The notes beneath the pieces were generated by a model that worked only from the letters and a program-made list of their open reading frames with translations, had not been told where the DNA came from and did no database searches. Shown here in pieces: positions 45,858 through 55,444 of a DNA stretch of 64,000 nucleotides. Both the position numbers and the translations under genes were made by a program. Origin of the DNA: DATMNR01 sp963702765 (GTDB taxonomy: Bacteria > Chloroflexota > Ktedonobacteria > Ktedonobacterales > Ktedonobacteraceae); assembly GCA_963702765.1 (NCBI GenBank), contig CAVPEB010000051.1, positions 40,719 through 104,718 on the forward strand. Reading direction: 5' to 3'. Every line of letters begins with the position of its first letter. Position 1 is the stretch's first letter.

Positions 45858-47765
45858 CTACACATCCAGTTCCTTAATTTTCCTGGCATGCTCAGCCAGG
45901 AAAGTTCGACGAGCCTCTGCATTTTCATCTTCCATGAGTTCAGCAACCAACTTCGCTGCTAACACACCATCCTCCATGGTTACTCGCTTGAGCGTACGAC
46001 GAGTTGGATCAAACATCGTATCGCGCAATTCTTTGGGATTCATTTCACCCAGGCCTTTGAAGCGTTTAAACTCTAATCCCTGTGCATCCGAGTGTGTCTT
46101 CAAAAACTGGTTACGTGCCTCGTCATCCAACAACCACGTTACTTTTCCTTTGTATTTGACAGAATACAGTGGTGGACAGGCAATAAATACATATCCGTCC
46201 TCAATCAAATCGCTAAATTCCTGGTAAAAAAGAGTCAGTAAGAGGCATTGAATATGTAGTCCATCCACATCAGCATCGGTGGCAATAATTACTCGATGAA
46301 ACTTCAGGCGTGTTATATCAAATAAATCGCGGGTTCCAGTCCCTAACACATTAATAATAGTTCGTATTTCTTCGTTTTCAACAATACGTTTTAAGTCAGC
46401 TTTAGCAACATTCAGAGGTTTTCCTTTGAGCTTAAGCACAGCTTGAAAATCCGAGAAACGCCCCTGTCCAGCACTACCTCCCGCAGAGTCACCTTCGACT
46501 ATAAACAGTTCAGAACGAGCAGGATCAGTATTATTGCAGCGTAGAAACTTTTTTGAGAGCGACGTATCAATCAGCTCGCCATTCTTTTTGTTGCCGGCTC
46601 TGGCCAATTCCTCTACTAGCAATGCTTCATTTCTAGCCTTTTGCATCTGTAAAATTTTCTTGAGCCAATCTTTACCCGCATTCACATTACGTTCAAACCA
46701 TTCCTTCAGGCCTTCATCGACAATCGAACGCACGATACCCTCAACAGGAGCATTGTTCAGGCGATCCTTCGTTTGCCCCTGAAATTGCGGATTCGTCAAC
46801 TTCACCGAGATAACGACATTTAGCCCTTGTTGAATAACCTCTGGTCGGAAACCTTCTTTTTCGCGGCTTTTAATAATCCCCCATTTTAGAGCGTAATCAT
46901 TCACAACCTTGGTAAGGGCAGCTTTAAAACCAGTTTCGTGCACACCACCATCCCGCGTTCTCACTGCATTAGCATAGCTATACATGATAATCTTGTAGCC
47001 TGTTGTAGGTTGCAATGCTACCTCAACCTGCACATTATCTTTCGTTTTAGCAATTCCTAAAACATGCTTAAACAATGGGGCATTTGTACTTGTAGCAAGA
47101 TCGCGCACGTAATCGGGCAATCCTTCACGCGAGTAATATGTGTGTCTAATCTGATCTTCAACTACATCGTCCCAGGCGTCTAGATGAAAGGAGACCCCAC
47201 CATTGAGGTACGCTGCGGCTTTGAGACGACTTTCGATTGCTTCCAAAGAGTAGTAAGCGTCTTCATCAAAGATGGTCCGATCATACAGCCAGCGCAATTG
47301 CGTGCCATGTAATTTGGGATCACACTTTTTTATTTGATGGGGCTTAGCAATACCACGACTGAAGACTTGGGTAAACTGCTTGCCATCTTTCCAAATTGTT
47401 AGCTCCACCTTTTCAGACAAAGCGTTTATAACTGTTGCTCCAACCCCGTGTAACCCTCCCGCTGTCTTGTATACTCCCTCCTCAAATTTGCCACCAGAAT
47501 GGGGAATTGTTAAAATAATTGTTGCTGCGGGTGAATACTCGCCTTGATACAGCATTGGATCAAACGGCATGCCACGCGCCTCATCCCGCACAGTCATCCA
47601 GCCATCGCGTTCAAGAGTGACCCATATATGATTTCCATAACCAGCCACAGCCTCATCAACAGCATTAGCCAGCGCTTCCCATAGCAAATGGAGTAATCCT
47701 GATGCAGAAGTGGAACCAATATACATCCCTGGGCGATGGCGTATGGCTGCAACGCCTTCAAGCAC
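45858..47765 (-). CDS. Type IIA DNA topoisomerase subunit B (GyrB/ParE)
   Basis: 635 residues from GTG. The GHKL ATPase domain is present (PGMYIGSTSASGLLHLLWEALANAVDEA in parts; KTAGGLHGVGATVINALS with the ATP lid). The transducer is followed by the TOPRIM domain (ELFIVEGDSAGGSAGQG, and IIATDADVDGLHIQCLLLT), and the protein ends MEDENAEARRTFLAEHARK. The usual first residues, YSAADIKVLEG, are open upstream but in a frame that is reached only by one base change; see the small feature at 47758-47946. It provides ATP hydrolysis for the A subunit. Confidence 0.92.
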   Translation of the reverse strand: MLEGVAAIRHRPGMYIGSTSASGLLHLLWEALANAVDEAVAGYGNHIWVTLERDGWMTVRDEARGMPFDPMLYQGEYSPAATIILTIPHSGGKFEEGVYKTAGGLHGVGATVINALSEKVELTIWKDGKQFTQVFSRGIAKPHQIKKCDPKLHGTQLRWLYDRTIFDEDAYYSLEAIESRLKAAAYLNGGVSFHLDAWDDVVEDQIRHTYYSREGLPDYVRDLATSTNAPLFKHVLGIAKTKDNVQVEVALQPTTGYKIIMYSYANAVRTRDGGVHETGFKAALTKVVNDYALKWGIIKSREKEGFRPEVIQQGLNVVISVKLTNPQFQGQTKDRLNNAPVEGIVRSIVDEGLKEWFERNVNAGKDWLKKILQMQKARNEALLVEELARAGNKKNGELIDTSLSKKFLRCNNTDPARSELFIVEGDSAGGSAGQGRFSDFQAVLKLKGKPLNVAKADLKRIVENEEIRTIINVLGTGTRDLFDITRLKFHRVIIATDADVDGLHIQCLLLTLFYQEFSDLIEDGYVFIACPPLYSVKYKGKVTWLLDDEARNQFLKTHSDAQGLEFKRFKGLGEMNPKELRDTMFDPTRRTLKRVTMEDGVLAAKLVAELMEDENAEARRTFLAEHARKIKELDV

Positions 47766-47946
47766 TTTTATATCGGCTGCGGAATAGTGTTGCTTGCTTC
47801 TTAGACCGAGTGGCTGGTTTCGGTTCTAATTTGGACGGACCATTCTCTACAATCTCTTCTATTCTTTTCGCGGCAAAAAGTGAAAGTTGTTCATGTGATT
47901 CTAACTCATCAGGAGTTGGCAATGGAATTTTGGCGGAACGAGCCAT
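47758..47946 (-). pseudogene. Detached N-terminus of topoisomerase subunit B
   Basis: 62 codons from an ATG (47946, after GAGGAA): MARSAKIPLPTPDELES and EPKPATRSKKQATL. One base further on the DNA reads YSAADIKVLEG, the natural start of the ATPase domain. The stop of this frame overlaps the GTG of the main gene. Either it is the broken N-terminus or a small coupled peptide; the first fits better. Confidence 0.6.
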
Positions 47947-48148
47947 GGGACTGTATTCCTCTCTTTTATTAGCTTCATTGCTTCTCAGCATACAGTGTTC
48001 TATTCCGAAAGTCAATAGGAATTTCGGTCATTCGTTCTAGTGATCATTCAATCCATGCTGCTGAGCTTTCAATGTATGTAGGAATAACGAAGAGGTTCAA
48101 AGGTTGGACGCAGTAAACAGCTTATCAGGAGATGTCAAAAAGTAAGAA

Positions 48149-48439
48149 TCAAGTTTGATCCTTCATTAACAATTCATATGCAGCAATAATACGCCGCATT
48201 TCCTGCTGGTCTCCTCCACGATCAGGATGATGCTTTTTGGCTAAGACACGATAGCGACGTTTAATTTGTTGTCGTGTCGCATTCGGTGGCAGTCCTAATA
48301 CAGCCAATGCTTGTTGGCGCTCAAACAAAGGTCGCACAGGGCTGGCAAGGGTACCTAACAATGTCTGTGCCCCAAGCCGTAGAACTTCCCAGAGTAATGC
48401 AGCAAAGCTTTGCTGTTTTGGTGGTGGCTGTGAACTCAT
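48149..48439 (-). CDS. J-domain protein (short DnaJ-like)
   Basis: 96 residues. The C-terminal half is a J-domain: LAVLGLPPNATRQQIKRRYRVLAKKHHPDRGGD with the HPD tripeptide (about 71-73) needed to stimulate DnaK. No Gly/Phe region, zinc fingers or client domain follow. An N-terminal stretch of ~40 hydrophobic residues may target it. It is probably a specialised DnaK co-chaperone. Confidence 0.85.
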   Translation of the reverse strand: MSSQPPPKQQSFAALLWEVLRLGAQTLLGTLASPVRPLFERQQALAVLGLPPNATRQQIKRRYRVLAKKHHPDRGGDQQEMRRIIAAYELLMKDQT

Positions 48440-48588
48440 ACCTACTTCCCAACCCTGATTCTTTGTACCTTATTCTTGATTGTTTATCATACATCATTGA
48501 AACATGATTGACCATCTCTTCTATATACTATAGTATAGAACAGGCATCTTGAGATTATTTTAATCAACCGCTTATGAGGAAGAATAGA

Positions 48589-49602
48589 ATGGCAAGTGAC
48601 GAGAAAGCTTCACCAGATACACCAGGAGTAGCAAAGGTTGGAGTAACAGGATTCAAATCAATAATGGGATTTATTGATAAATTTAATTATGATTGGGTCT
48701 TGAGCCTGGCTTCAGGCCTTGCATTTAATCTTATGGTAGCCACAATCCCCTTTATTATTGCTATCCTTGCTCTTGTTGGATTCATCTTCGGGGGCTTAAA
48801 TCCTTCGATACAGGAACAGCTTATTCAACAAATCCAACAGATATTTCCCCCACCAATTCCATCCCAAGAAATTATTGGACTGGCTTTGAATACACTGAAT
48901 AAGGATGCTGGCGTTCTTGGTCTCATCGCTGTTGTGATGGCGATCATCGGGGGATCTGGCCTATTTGTTGCCATGGAAGGGCAACTTGATATCATTTACC
49001 AGATTCGCACGCGTGATATTATACGACAATATATTATGGCCTTTGGTATGCTATTCGTCTTTGTAATTTTAGCGCCTTTTATGTTATTCGCAAGCTCTAT
49101 CCCCAGCATTCTACACTCATTTGCTCAAAAAACTTCTCTTAGTCAGACGCAGATAGTTAGCAGCGGAACTGGATTCGAATTATTGACGATATTTTGCGGC
49201 TTTCTTGCTAGCTGGATCTTAATAGAAATTATTTACTTAGTTGTACCAAATCAGCATATTAGCTTTCGTGAAAGTTGGTTTGGCGCATTGCTGGCAGCAG
49301 CAGCCACTCAGGCCTACCTACAACTTTTTCCCTTTTATGTGACACATTTCTTGAGTGGCTATACCGGAACCGTAGGGTTTGCCATTATCTTTATCTTCTT
49401 CTTCTATTTTTTTGCAGTTATTTTGCTAGGCGGCGCCGAAGTCAATGCTTTCTATGCTCAGGGTAAACGGGCGATACCAGAAAACATGGCTGGATTAGTT
49501 CACGCAGTCACAAACGATATTCGGTTACCGATTGATGAAAATATCTCGCAAAATACTGGTGAAGCTTCTCAAATTAAGGAAGATGTTCGAAACATTTCAT
49601 AA
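48589..49602 (+). CDS. YihY/BrkB-family membrane protein
   Basis: The start is set at the ATG at 48589, six bases after GAGGAAG; the ATG at 48574 would sit upstream of that site. The 337-residue product has six membrane helices (first at about 35-62, FNLMVATIPFIIAILALVGF) and the family blocks GLIAVVMAIIGGSGLF and YFFAVILLGGAEVNAFY. The family is linked with envelope transport or resistance to complement, but the mechanism is unknown. Confidence 0.88.
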   Translation: MASDEKASPDTPGVAKVGVTGFKSIMGFIDKFNYDWVLSLASGLAFNLMVATIPFIIAILALVGFIFGGLNPSIQEQLIQQIQQIFPPPIPSQEIIGLALNTLNKDAGVLGLIAVVMAIIGGSGLFVAMEGQLDIIYQIRTRDIIRQYIMAFGMLFVFVILAPFMLFASSIPSILHSFAQKTSLSQTQIVSSGTGFELLTIFCGFLASWILIEIIYLVVPNQHISFRESWFGALLAAAATQAYLQLFPFYVTHFLSGYTGTVGFAIIFIFFFYFFAVILLGGAEVNAFYAQGKRAIPENMAGLVHAVTNDIRLPIDENISQNTGEASQIKEDVRNIS

Positions 49603-49684
49603 AGTTGAGCGTATATAATATGTAACGTTGAACCTATCTAAAGAAGCAATGAGTTGCTTGCAGAGCATTTTAAGGATTCCCGGC

Positions 49685-50413
49685 ATGAAATCAATCAGTG
49701 GCCAATATGAATGTCTCCACCGTTCTGGAATTGGCCTTGACTACTTTACTTCGCGTATTGATCGACTTACTTTACAAGCAAATGGACAGTTCATCTTCGT
49801 TGTTCAGGATCGCAGCAGGGTAAGTCATGCAGCAAAATCGCTTTTCAGTGGACAACAGATAGATGTAAATGCTCCAGAAACGCAGCGTAAGGGAAGGTAT
49901 ACCAATCTGGGAGATTCGATCTCATTCAATTTTGATGATGGTACCCAAGAAAAGGGTCAGCTTACTCCTCAGGGCATTCAGATAGGGAACAATTTCTACG
50001 AAAAGGTCTCGGATTCAACTTTACTTCCTCCCACACATCGTTTAAAAAGTAATATGGAAGATATTGCCAAAGGGCTAAAAATCGCGGGAGCCATTGGAGG
50101 AGCTGCAGTGAAAGCAGCGAAGACTATACAGGATACATTACAGACTACTCAGGGAACGCAAGCGAATTCAGCTTCTCCTTCTTCATCTCAAAGCTCTAAC
50201 CAACAGGATCAAAGAAATCCTGTTACCTCTAATCAATCTGCTTCAGTTCCTTACCAGGCAGCGCAACAACCTGTCTCATCCCAGCCTCAAGTTCAACCAA
50301 CGCAGAGTGTCGTTACAGATCAAAATGTTGAGACATTATTTTGCGATCAGTGTGGAGCACCAGTTCGTCCCGGAAAACACTTTTGCAATCAATGTGGAGC
50401 AAAATTACCCTGA
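49685..50413 (+). CDS. C-terminal zinc-ribbon protein of unknown function
   Basis: The start at 49685 follows AAGGA by eight bases; the longer frame begins with TTG. In the 242-residue product residues about 1-115 are a beta-rich domain (GQYECLHRSGIGLDYFTSRIDRLTLQANGQFIF, in parts). This is followed by a Gln/Ser/Pro-rich linker and a zinc ribbon at the very end (FCDQCGAPVRPGKHFCNQCGAKLP, two CxxC pairs). It resembles the other zinc-ribbon protein at 20.6 kb in style, but the ribbon is at the opposite end and there is no membrane helix. Confidence 0.65.
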   Translation: MKSISGQYECLHRSGIGLDYFTSRIDRLTLQANGQFIFVVQDRSRVSHAAKSLFSGQQIDVNAPETQRKGRYTNLGDSISFNFDDGTQEKGQLTPQGIQIGNNFYEKVSDSTLLPPTHRLKSNMEDIAKGLKIAGAIGGAAVKAAKTIQDTLQTTQGTQANSASPSSSQSSNQQDQRNPVTSNQSASVPYQAAQQPVSSQPQVQPTQSVVTDQNVETLFCDQCGAPVRPGKHFCNQCGAKLP

Positions 50414-50851
50414 TCTATCGTTCAGTATATATAGCCTAAAAATCTGACAAAAAGTCGTATCACGCTTGACTAATGAAAGGTGCATCTGATACACTTCCAC
50501 GCAGTGCATAACCAGAACCAAAAAGATTGATCGTAGTCCATGTCCATAGCATGTACAGCAACCAGAGTTCTCTCTTTTTACGTTCCTTTTACAACTTTTG
50601 TAGTAGCTCATCCCCTTTTTATCTAAAGGCTAAGTTAACTTGTTCAGGTCATTTTGTTGAGCCTCTTCCGTGGTTGGAGAGGAAGATAGCGGGGACTCAA
50701 TACATTCCCCAAGAGCTTTGCTAAACCCTTGGACCCCTTCTGAACAACTATAGGCTAAAGTTCTTGCATTACATTATTTTACCAACAATAGCATTCGAAT
50801 CGAGGGAATTTTGTAATCCTTCTGATTTGAGCAATTCAAGAGGTCTAGAGT
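50414..50851. other. Intergenic gap without a gene
   Basis: 438 bases before the histidine kinase. Short frames on both strands lack ribosome sites and look random. The region is AT-rich with promoter-like TTGACT at about 50466. Nothing else was recognised. Confidence 0.5.
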
Positions 50852-53194
50852 ATGTCGGTTGATCAACCTGTACCTTCCAATAATCAGGAACATCAAAGAT
50901 TGCTTGCTGCTCTTCGCGAAAGCGAAATTCTACGTGAATTTGCAGAACTTCTGACATCTTCGTTAGATCTAAATCACATCCTGCAAGTACTTGTTAAGAG
51001 AACAACTGAAGTATGCCAGGTCGAACGTTGTGCTGTGTGGTTGCTAAATGATACGCGAAATTTACTAAGGCCAGCTACTTACCACCTCTCCTCACAACAG
51101 TTGAATAGACAAATCATCATGGCAGCTGATCACATCTGGAATATGAGTTCATTGCCGTTTGTTGATCCTGTTATCCAGCGTCTTTTCAACGAAAACGGCA
51201 TGCTTTTCCTGGAAGATTTAACTATAGAGCCAAGCATGCATTCTGTCGCGGAAACATTTCTTGTGCGCTCAATCTTGCTATTTGCGCTTGTACGAGAAGG
51301 TAGGCCTGTAGGTATGCTTACATTAGACGAACCAGGCAAATTACGTACATTTTCTCCCGAGCAATTGCAGCTTGCGCGCGCAATCAGTCAACAAGCAGCA
51401 ATGGCTATCGATAATGCTCGCCTTCTCCAGGAAGCTCAGCAGGCTGCAAAACTGGCCACGGAACGCGCCAATACGCTCGATGCGATATTTCATGCCATGA
51501 CCGAGGGAATAAGTGTACTCGACTTAGAGGGACACATATTAATGCGCAACAACACAGCCGCCTCTTTTCTTGGCAAAGATAGGTTTATCAAAGATCAACT
51601 TGCCGAAGTGTTGAATCTTCACCCAACTTATACTGTCCAAGGACAGCCCATCACTGAAGATGATTTTCCTGTTACCCGGGCGCTGAGGGGTGAACGTATC
51701 AGGGGGGAACGATTCGTTACAACGCGAGCAGATGGGAATGAACGTATTCTAGAAGTTAACATCGCTCCGTTATTTGACGCTACTAAAATGCAAATCGGGG
51801 TCGTAAGCGCATTTCGTGATGTAACCGAACAAATTCGCAGTGAACAACGAATTCGACAGGCCCTGGATACTTTGTTACATGTTGCGGAGGCGGTTTCAGG
51901 AATTACAGAAGTTAAGGCTGTCTTGCAAAGTGTCCTCGAGAGAACACTTGTTACGTTGAACTGTGACCGCGGAGTAGTTCAACTCTATGATGAAGAGCAC
52001 CATTGTTTCACACCATTGTTTTCGATCGGATTTTCAGATGAAACTGAGCAGCAATGGTTGGAGGATCAAAATGTTTGGCTCCATACCTTATCAGACCAAA
52101 ATCATAGTTTTCAGGAACAACTGCTTGCAGGCAATGCAACACTTATAAACGCTGATCAATGCCCCCATCAACCGAATCCTTTTGATCACTTGATGATATT
52201 GGCTGCGCCTATTCTGCATAACAACCGACTGCAAGGAATTATTTCGTTAGATCGATCGGTGTATCCCAGACAAGATTATAGCTTTCAATCACCCAATCAT
52301 CGACAATCAGTACAAAACGAATTTACGCTGTGGGATATAGCTGTTACTGAAGGAATCGCTCAGATGGCCGGGTTAGCGGTGGATCAGGCTCTATGGCAGC
52401 AAGAAGCCATTCATGCCAGGGCAAGTGAATCTGCTATGAGAGAAGCAAACGCGCTTAAAGACGAATTTCTTGCGATCACTGCTCACGAGTTTCGAACTCC
52501 GCTTACGGTTATTTTAGCTCAAAGTCAATTGGTCACACGTATAATTAAACGTTTAAGTAAACAAGCAGCGGATGCTGGCATTACAAAACTTCCCCAGGTT
52601 ATTGAGAATCTTTCTGTTATTGAAGATCAGACTCATCAGTTGACCAATATCGTTTCCACATTCCTTGAAGTAACTCGTCTTAATCGGGGAGAACTTACAC
52701 TTCATATGGAAGAAGTCGATCTTTCTGCATTGGCTCAGCAAGTTGTTCTACGGTATAGCACTCTCTCAAAAGAATATAGCATTGGATGTTTCATTGAGTC
52801 AGCCGAAAAGCCTTATCTCGTAATGGGTGATAGCGCACGCCTGCAGCAAATAATCGCCAACCTCGTAGAAAATGCGATCAAATACAGTCTGCCTGGTGGA
52901 ACAATTAAGGTTTGTTTACGCAGCTATTCAAGCTATGAAGGTAAAGCGACGATTGAAGTTTGTGTCGAAGATAACGGTATAGGCATTCCTAAAGATGCTC
53001 AACCACGCCTTTTTGAACGATTTTACCGCGCTCCAAATATCGAGCGAAGCAACACCAAGGGCATTGGGCTCGGACTTTATATCGTCGCCCAATTGCTCAA
53101 GCTACAAGAAGGCTCAATACATGTAGAGAGCACTGGGATACCTGGTGAAGGTAGTCGTTTCATTTTCATATTACCCGCGCTTGAGAAAATGTAA
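50852..53194 (+). CDS. Soluble hybrid sensor histidine kinase, GAF-PAS-GAF
   Basis: 780 residues, no membrane segment. A first GAF domain spans about 25-195 (VEVCQVERCAVWLLNDTR-like). A PAS domain spans about 210-330 (ISVLDLEGHILMRNN), followed by a second GAF (about 345-520, NCDRGVVQLYDEEH). Then come HisKA (DEFLAITAHEFRTPLT, His545) and HATPase_c with N box LVENAIKYS, G1 EDNGIGIP and G2 KGIGLGLYI. The kinase would sense cytosolic signals and phosphorylate a regulator encoded elsewhere. A downstream HD protein gene starts 12 bases after it. Confidence 0.92.
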   Translation: MSVDQPVPSNNQEHQRLLAALRESEILREFAELLTSSLDLNHILQVLVKRTTEVCQVERCAVWLLNDTRNLLRPATYHLSSQQLNRQIIMAADHIWNMSSLPFVDPVIQRLFNENGMLFLEDLTIEPSMHSVAETFLVRSILLFALVREGRPVGMLTLDEPGKLRTFSPEQLQLARAISQQAAMAIDNARLLQEAQQAAKLATERANTLDAIFHAMTEGISVLDLEGHILMRNNTAASFLGKDRFIKDQLAEVLNLHPTYTVQGQPITEDDFPVTRALRGERIRGERFVTTRADGNERILEVNIAPLFDATKMQIGVVSAFRDVTEQIRSEQRIRQALDTLLHVAEAVSGITEVKAVLQSVLERTLVTLNCDRGVVQLYDEEHHCFTPLFSIGFSDETEQQWLEDQNVWLHTLSDQNHSFQEQLLAGNATLINADQCPHQPNPFDHLMILAAPILHNNRLQGIISLDRSVYPRQDYSFQSPNHRQSVQNEFTLWDIAVTEGIAQMAGLAVDQALWQQEAIHARASESAMREANALKDEFLAITAHEFRTPLTVILAQSQLVTRIIKRLSKQAADAGITKLPQVIENLSVIEDQTHQLTNIVSTFLEVTRLNRGELTLHMEEVDLSALAQQVVLRYSTLSKEYSIGCFIESAEKPYLVMGDSARLQQIIANLVENAIKYSLPGGTIKVCLRSYSSYEGKATIEVCVEDNGIGIPKDAQPRLFERFYRAPNIERSNTKGIGLGLYIVAQLLKLQEGSIHVESTGIPGEGSRFIFILPALEKM

Positions 53195-53206
53195 GGATGA
53201 GAGATA

Positions 53207-53899
53207 GTGAACTCCTATAGAATTTGGCTTTTGGAACTTGCCAGGCAGTTCATGTTAGACGAAGGAAGTGAAGATGCTGCTCATGACTACGACCATCTGG
53301 TACGAGTCATAGCTCTCGCAGATAGAATTCAGGCCAGTGAAGGTGGCAATTTACCAACTATATGGGCCGCAGTTGCTCTCCACGACATTGGGCAAGAACG
53401 TGAGCGCCGTCATGGTGGTGATCACGCGTTGATAGGTGCAACATTGGCAGACGAATTGCTCAATGATACGTCTTTCCCTCAAGAATACATTCCAGATGTT
53501 CAGCAAGCTATCAGAGAACATCGTATGACTGGAGGAATAATCCCACAAACAATTGAAGGGCGAATTCTATACGATGCCGATAAGTTAGATTCTTTGGGAG
53601 CAATTGGTATTGGTCGACTTTACTGCATCACAGGGCGCTATAATCAGAAAGTATATTCCCCTATTCCTGACGACATCATGGAACCAATTGATCCTCAGAT
53701 GATTCGCAGGTTAAGGCGTAGACCCGATTATTCTCCCTACATCGAATTTCAGTTACTTTTCAGCAATCTACCCGAACGCATGACAACTAAAACCGGTCGC
53801 GAAATGGCCCAGGAACGATATGACTATATGAATGATTTTTCACACGCCTGCGTTGGGAGGTTGAAGGAACGCTTTAGAACAGTTCGCCTAAGAGAATAA
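53207..53899 (+). CDS. HD-domain phosphohydrolase
   Basis: 230 residues from GTG. The metal-binding HD pattern is present: HDYDHLVRV (His and Asp), ALHDIGQER (HD), HALIGATLADELL, REHRM and LYDADKLDSLG. Members hydrolyse (oligo)nucleotides or phosphate monoesters. It follows the sensor kinase by 12 bases; it overlaps the tail of the opposing gene by 26 bases. Confidence 0.87.
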   Translation: MNSYRIWLLELARQFMLDEGSEDAAHDYDHLVRVIALADRIQASEGGNLPTIWAAVALHDIGQERERRHGGDHALIGATLADELLNDTSFPQEYIPDVQQAIREHRMTGGIIPQTIEGRILYDADKLDSLGAIGIGRLYCITGRYNQKVYSPIPDDIMEPIDPQMIRRLRRRPDYSPYIEFQLLFSNLPERMTTKTGREMAQERYDYMNDFSHACVGRLKERFRTVRLRE

Positions 53900-54638
53900 T
53901 GTAGTTAAATCGAGCATCTAACTCAGCAGCATCACTAAAATGCAAGGTAAATCCAATTTGGGGGTGCAAGGAAATATACTTTACAACCACTGGGCCAGGA
54001 TCTTCTACAAGAGTAACAATTACAACACTCGACAAAGACACATGGGGATTCGTTATCATTACATCCCTCTGACCTTGCTTTATGAAGCCAGAGCCTGCTA
54101 GCGATCCAGATTCGACCGTTTCTATTTTACCTTTTGCTCCAGCACCTCTTTCGGAGGAACCAGGTCTCTTGGTGTTACTTTTTCCATTGATGCGTCTTTC
54201 TGAATAAGAGTCGGGAGAGTTTTTTTCCTCTTCGATCGCTATTTTAGCTCCTGCTTTCTTCTCAGTTTTAGGAACAGCCTGTAATTGTACCTTAGTGCTT
54301 CGTCCTGCCAAACGACGCTTTTTCTGTGTGGTTGGTGGAACAGCAACAGAATCAGTGGTAATTCGAGCTGAAACAGATGAAACACTCGTAACATCTTCAG
54401 ACTTTATATGCACAGCAGGCATCTGTTTAGATTGAAGGCTCAATTTGGGAGGAATAATCATGGAATTTTTACTGCTTTGAAAAGGTTCTTCCATCTCATC
54501 AGCAAAAGGCTCTTCACCCAGGACACCATCAGCAAGTGTTTCTTCAATTGAACGTGATAATTCATCTCTCTTCTTTGCAGAACGAGCTTGCCATTCATTT
54601 TGAACCGCTTCATCAGGCTTACTATGCCATGCCATCAT
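53874..54638 (-). CDS. Mostly disordered protein with conserved C-terminal beta domain
   Basis: 254 residues. Residues 1-185 are charged and Ser/Lys/Glu-rich with no fold that I can see. The last ~60 (MITNPHVSLSSVVIVTLVEDPGPVVVKYISLHPQIGFTLHFSD, in parts) form a beta-strand rich end with PGPVVVKYISLHPQIGF. That end has the feel of a tail-fibre or surface-protein C-terminal cap. No function is claimed. Its 3' end overlaps the HD gene. Confidence 0.6.
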   Translation of the reverse strand: MMAWHSKPDEAVQNEWQARSAKKRDELSRSIEETLADGVLGEEPFADEMEEPFQSSKNSMIIPPKLSLQSKQMPAVHIKSEDVTSVSSVSARITTDSVAVPPTTQKKRRLAGRSTKVQLQAVPKTEKKAGAKIAIEEEKNSPDSYSERRINGKSNTKRPGSSERGAGAKGKIETVESGSLAGSGFIKQGQRDVMITNPHVSLSSVVIVTLVEDPGPVVVKYISLHPQIGFTLHFSDAAELDARFNYIILLGELF

Positions 54639-54938
54639 ACACTCCTCAACGAAATATTGTCATTACGCTTTCATTATGATACACAATGAAATAATTTATT
54701 GCAGTATAACACGTCATTTATCGTAGAAATGTGAACCATAGCACATTTAGGCCAGATTCTATGCTTATAGCATTTATTTTCTTAACCACAAAAATCGAAG
54801 TATACAGCGAAATCAGAGCTGAATTCCTACATAGGAATAATTGGTACAATCTTGCTTGATGCTTGCAAGTGCATAGAGCAACCGCTACAATACTTTGGGG
54901 GGAATACCCTTCTATTTTCAATATGTAAGGAAGGTTCA
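54639..54938. other. Intergenic region upstream of two divergent genes
   Basis: 300 bases, AT-rich. Short frames on both strands lack ribosome sites. No riboswitch, tRNA or strong promoter was recognised. Confidence 0.5.
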
Positions 54939-55373
54939 ATGAAACTTAACGGAAGTCATAAGTTCAAAGCAAACAGTTGGCAAGTATTTAACGCTATTCT
55001 CAACCCAAATGTCCTTCAATCGTGCATCCCAGGATGTAATGCAGTTGAATACATGGATCCTAGCAGTATAAGGGCCAGCATAACCACTCCATTACCTGGT
55101 TTAAAAGGCCCATACCGTGCTGTTATTAATATCGCTCAGCGCCAGGATCCGAATGTGCTCGTTCTGCAAGTAAACCGCCAGGGCACGGGTGGTTCGATCA
55201 ATGCTGTTAGTCAGATACATATTCAGGATGAGCAAGATGGCGCTTTGCTCACCTATGATGCAACTGCCGATCTCGCAGGCCCTATCGCCATCGCAAATAA
55301 TCCAATCGGTCAGGGTATTACCAAAAACTCGCTTAAATCGTTTTTCGAAAAACTAGATGATGCTATCGTTTAA
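54939..55373 (+). CDS. CoxG-like SRPBCC protein, stand-alone copy
   Basis: The start at 54939 follows AAGGAAGG; the longer frame has none. The 144-residue product has the START-like pattern GSHKFKANSWQVFNAILNPNVLQSCIPGC, then GPYRAVINIAQR and LLTYDATADLAGPIAIA. This is the same family as CoxG (56278-56742), which in CO oxidisers anchors or matures the dehydrogenase at the membrane. It lacks the C-terminal tail of some CoxG. It lies outside the cox operon on the other strand. Confidence 0.85.
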   Translation: MKLNGSHKFKANSWQVFNAILNPNVLQSCIPGCNAVEYMDPSSIRASITTPLPGLKGPYRAVINIAQRQDPNVLVLQVNRQGTGGSINAVSQIHIQDEQDGALLTYDATADLAGPIAIANNPIGQGITKNSLKSFFEKLDDAIV

Positions 55374-55389
55374 CGCACTTGTCTAAAAA

Positions 55390-55420
55390 AGAGCAATCAT
55401 GGACAGTCCATGGTTGCTCT
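55390..55420. terminator. Bidirectional terminator
   Basis: agagcaatcatggac (55390-55404) and gtccatggttgctct (55406-55420) pair over 15 positions with one G-U. The hairpin is flanked by AAAAAA on the left and TTTTTT on the right, so it works in both directions between converging genes. Confidence 0.88.
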
Positions 55421-55444
55421 TTTTTATTTGATATTATTTTTTCG

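Noticed and set aside
54718..54939. 73-codon minus-strand frame in an intergenic region
   Set aside because: No ribosome site and no family; overlaps the start region of the CoxG-like gene.
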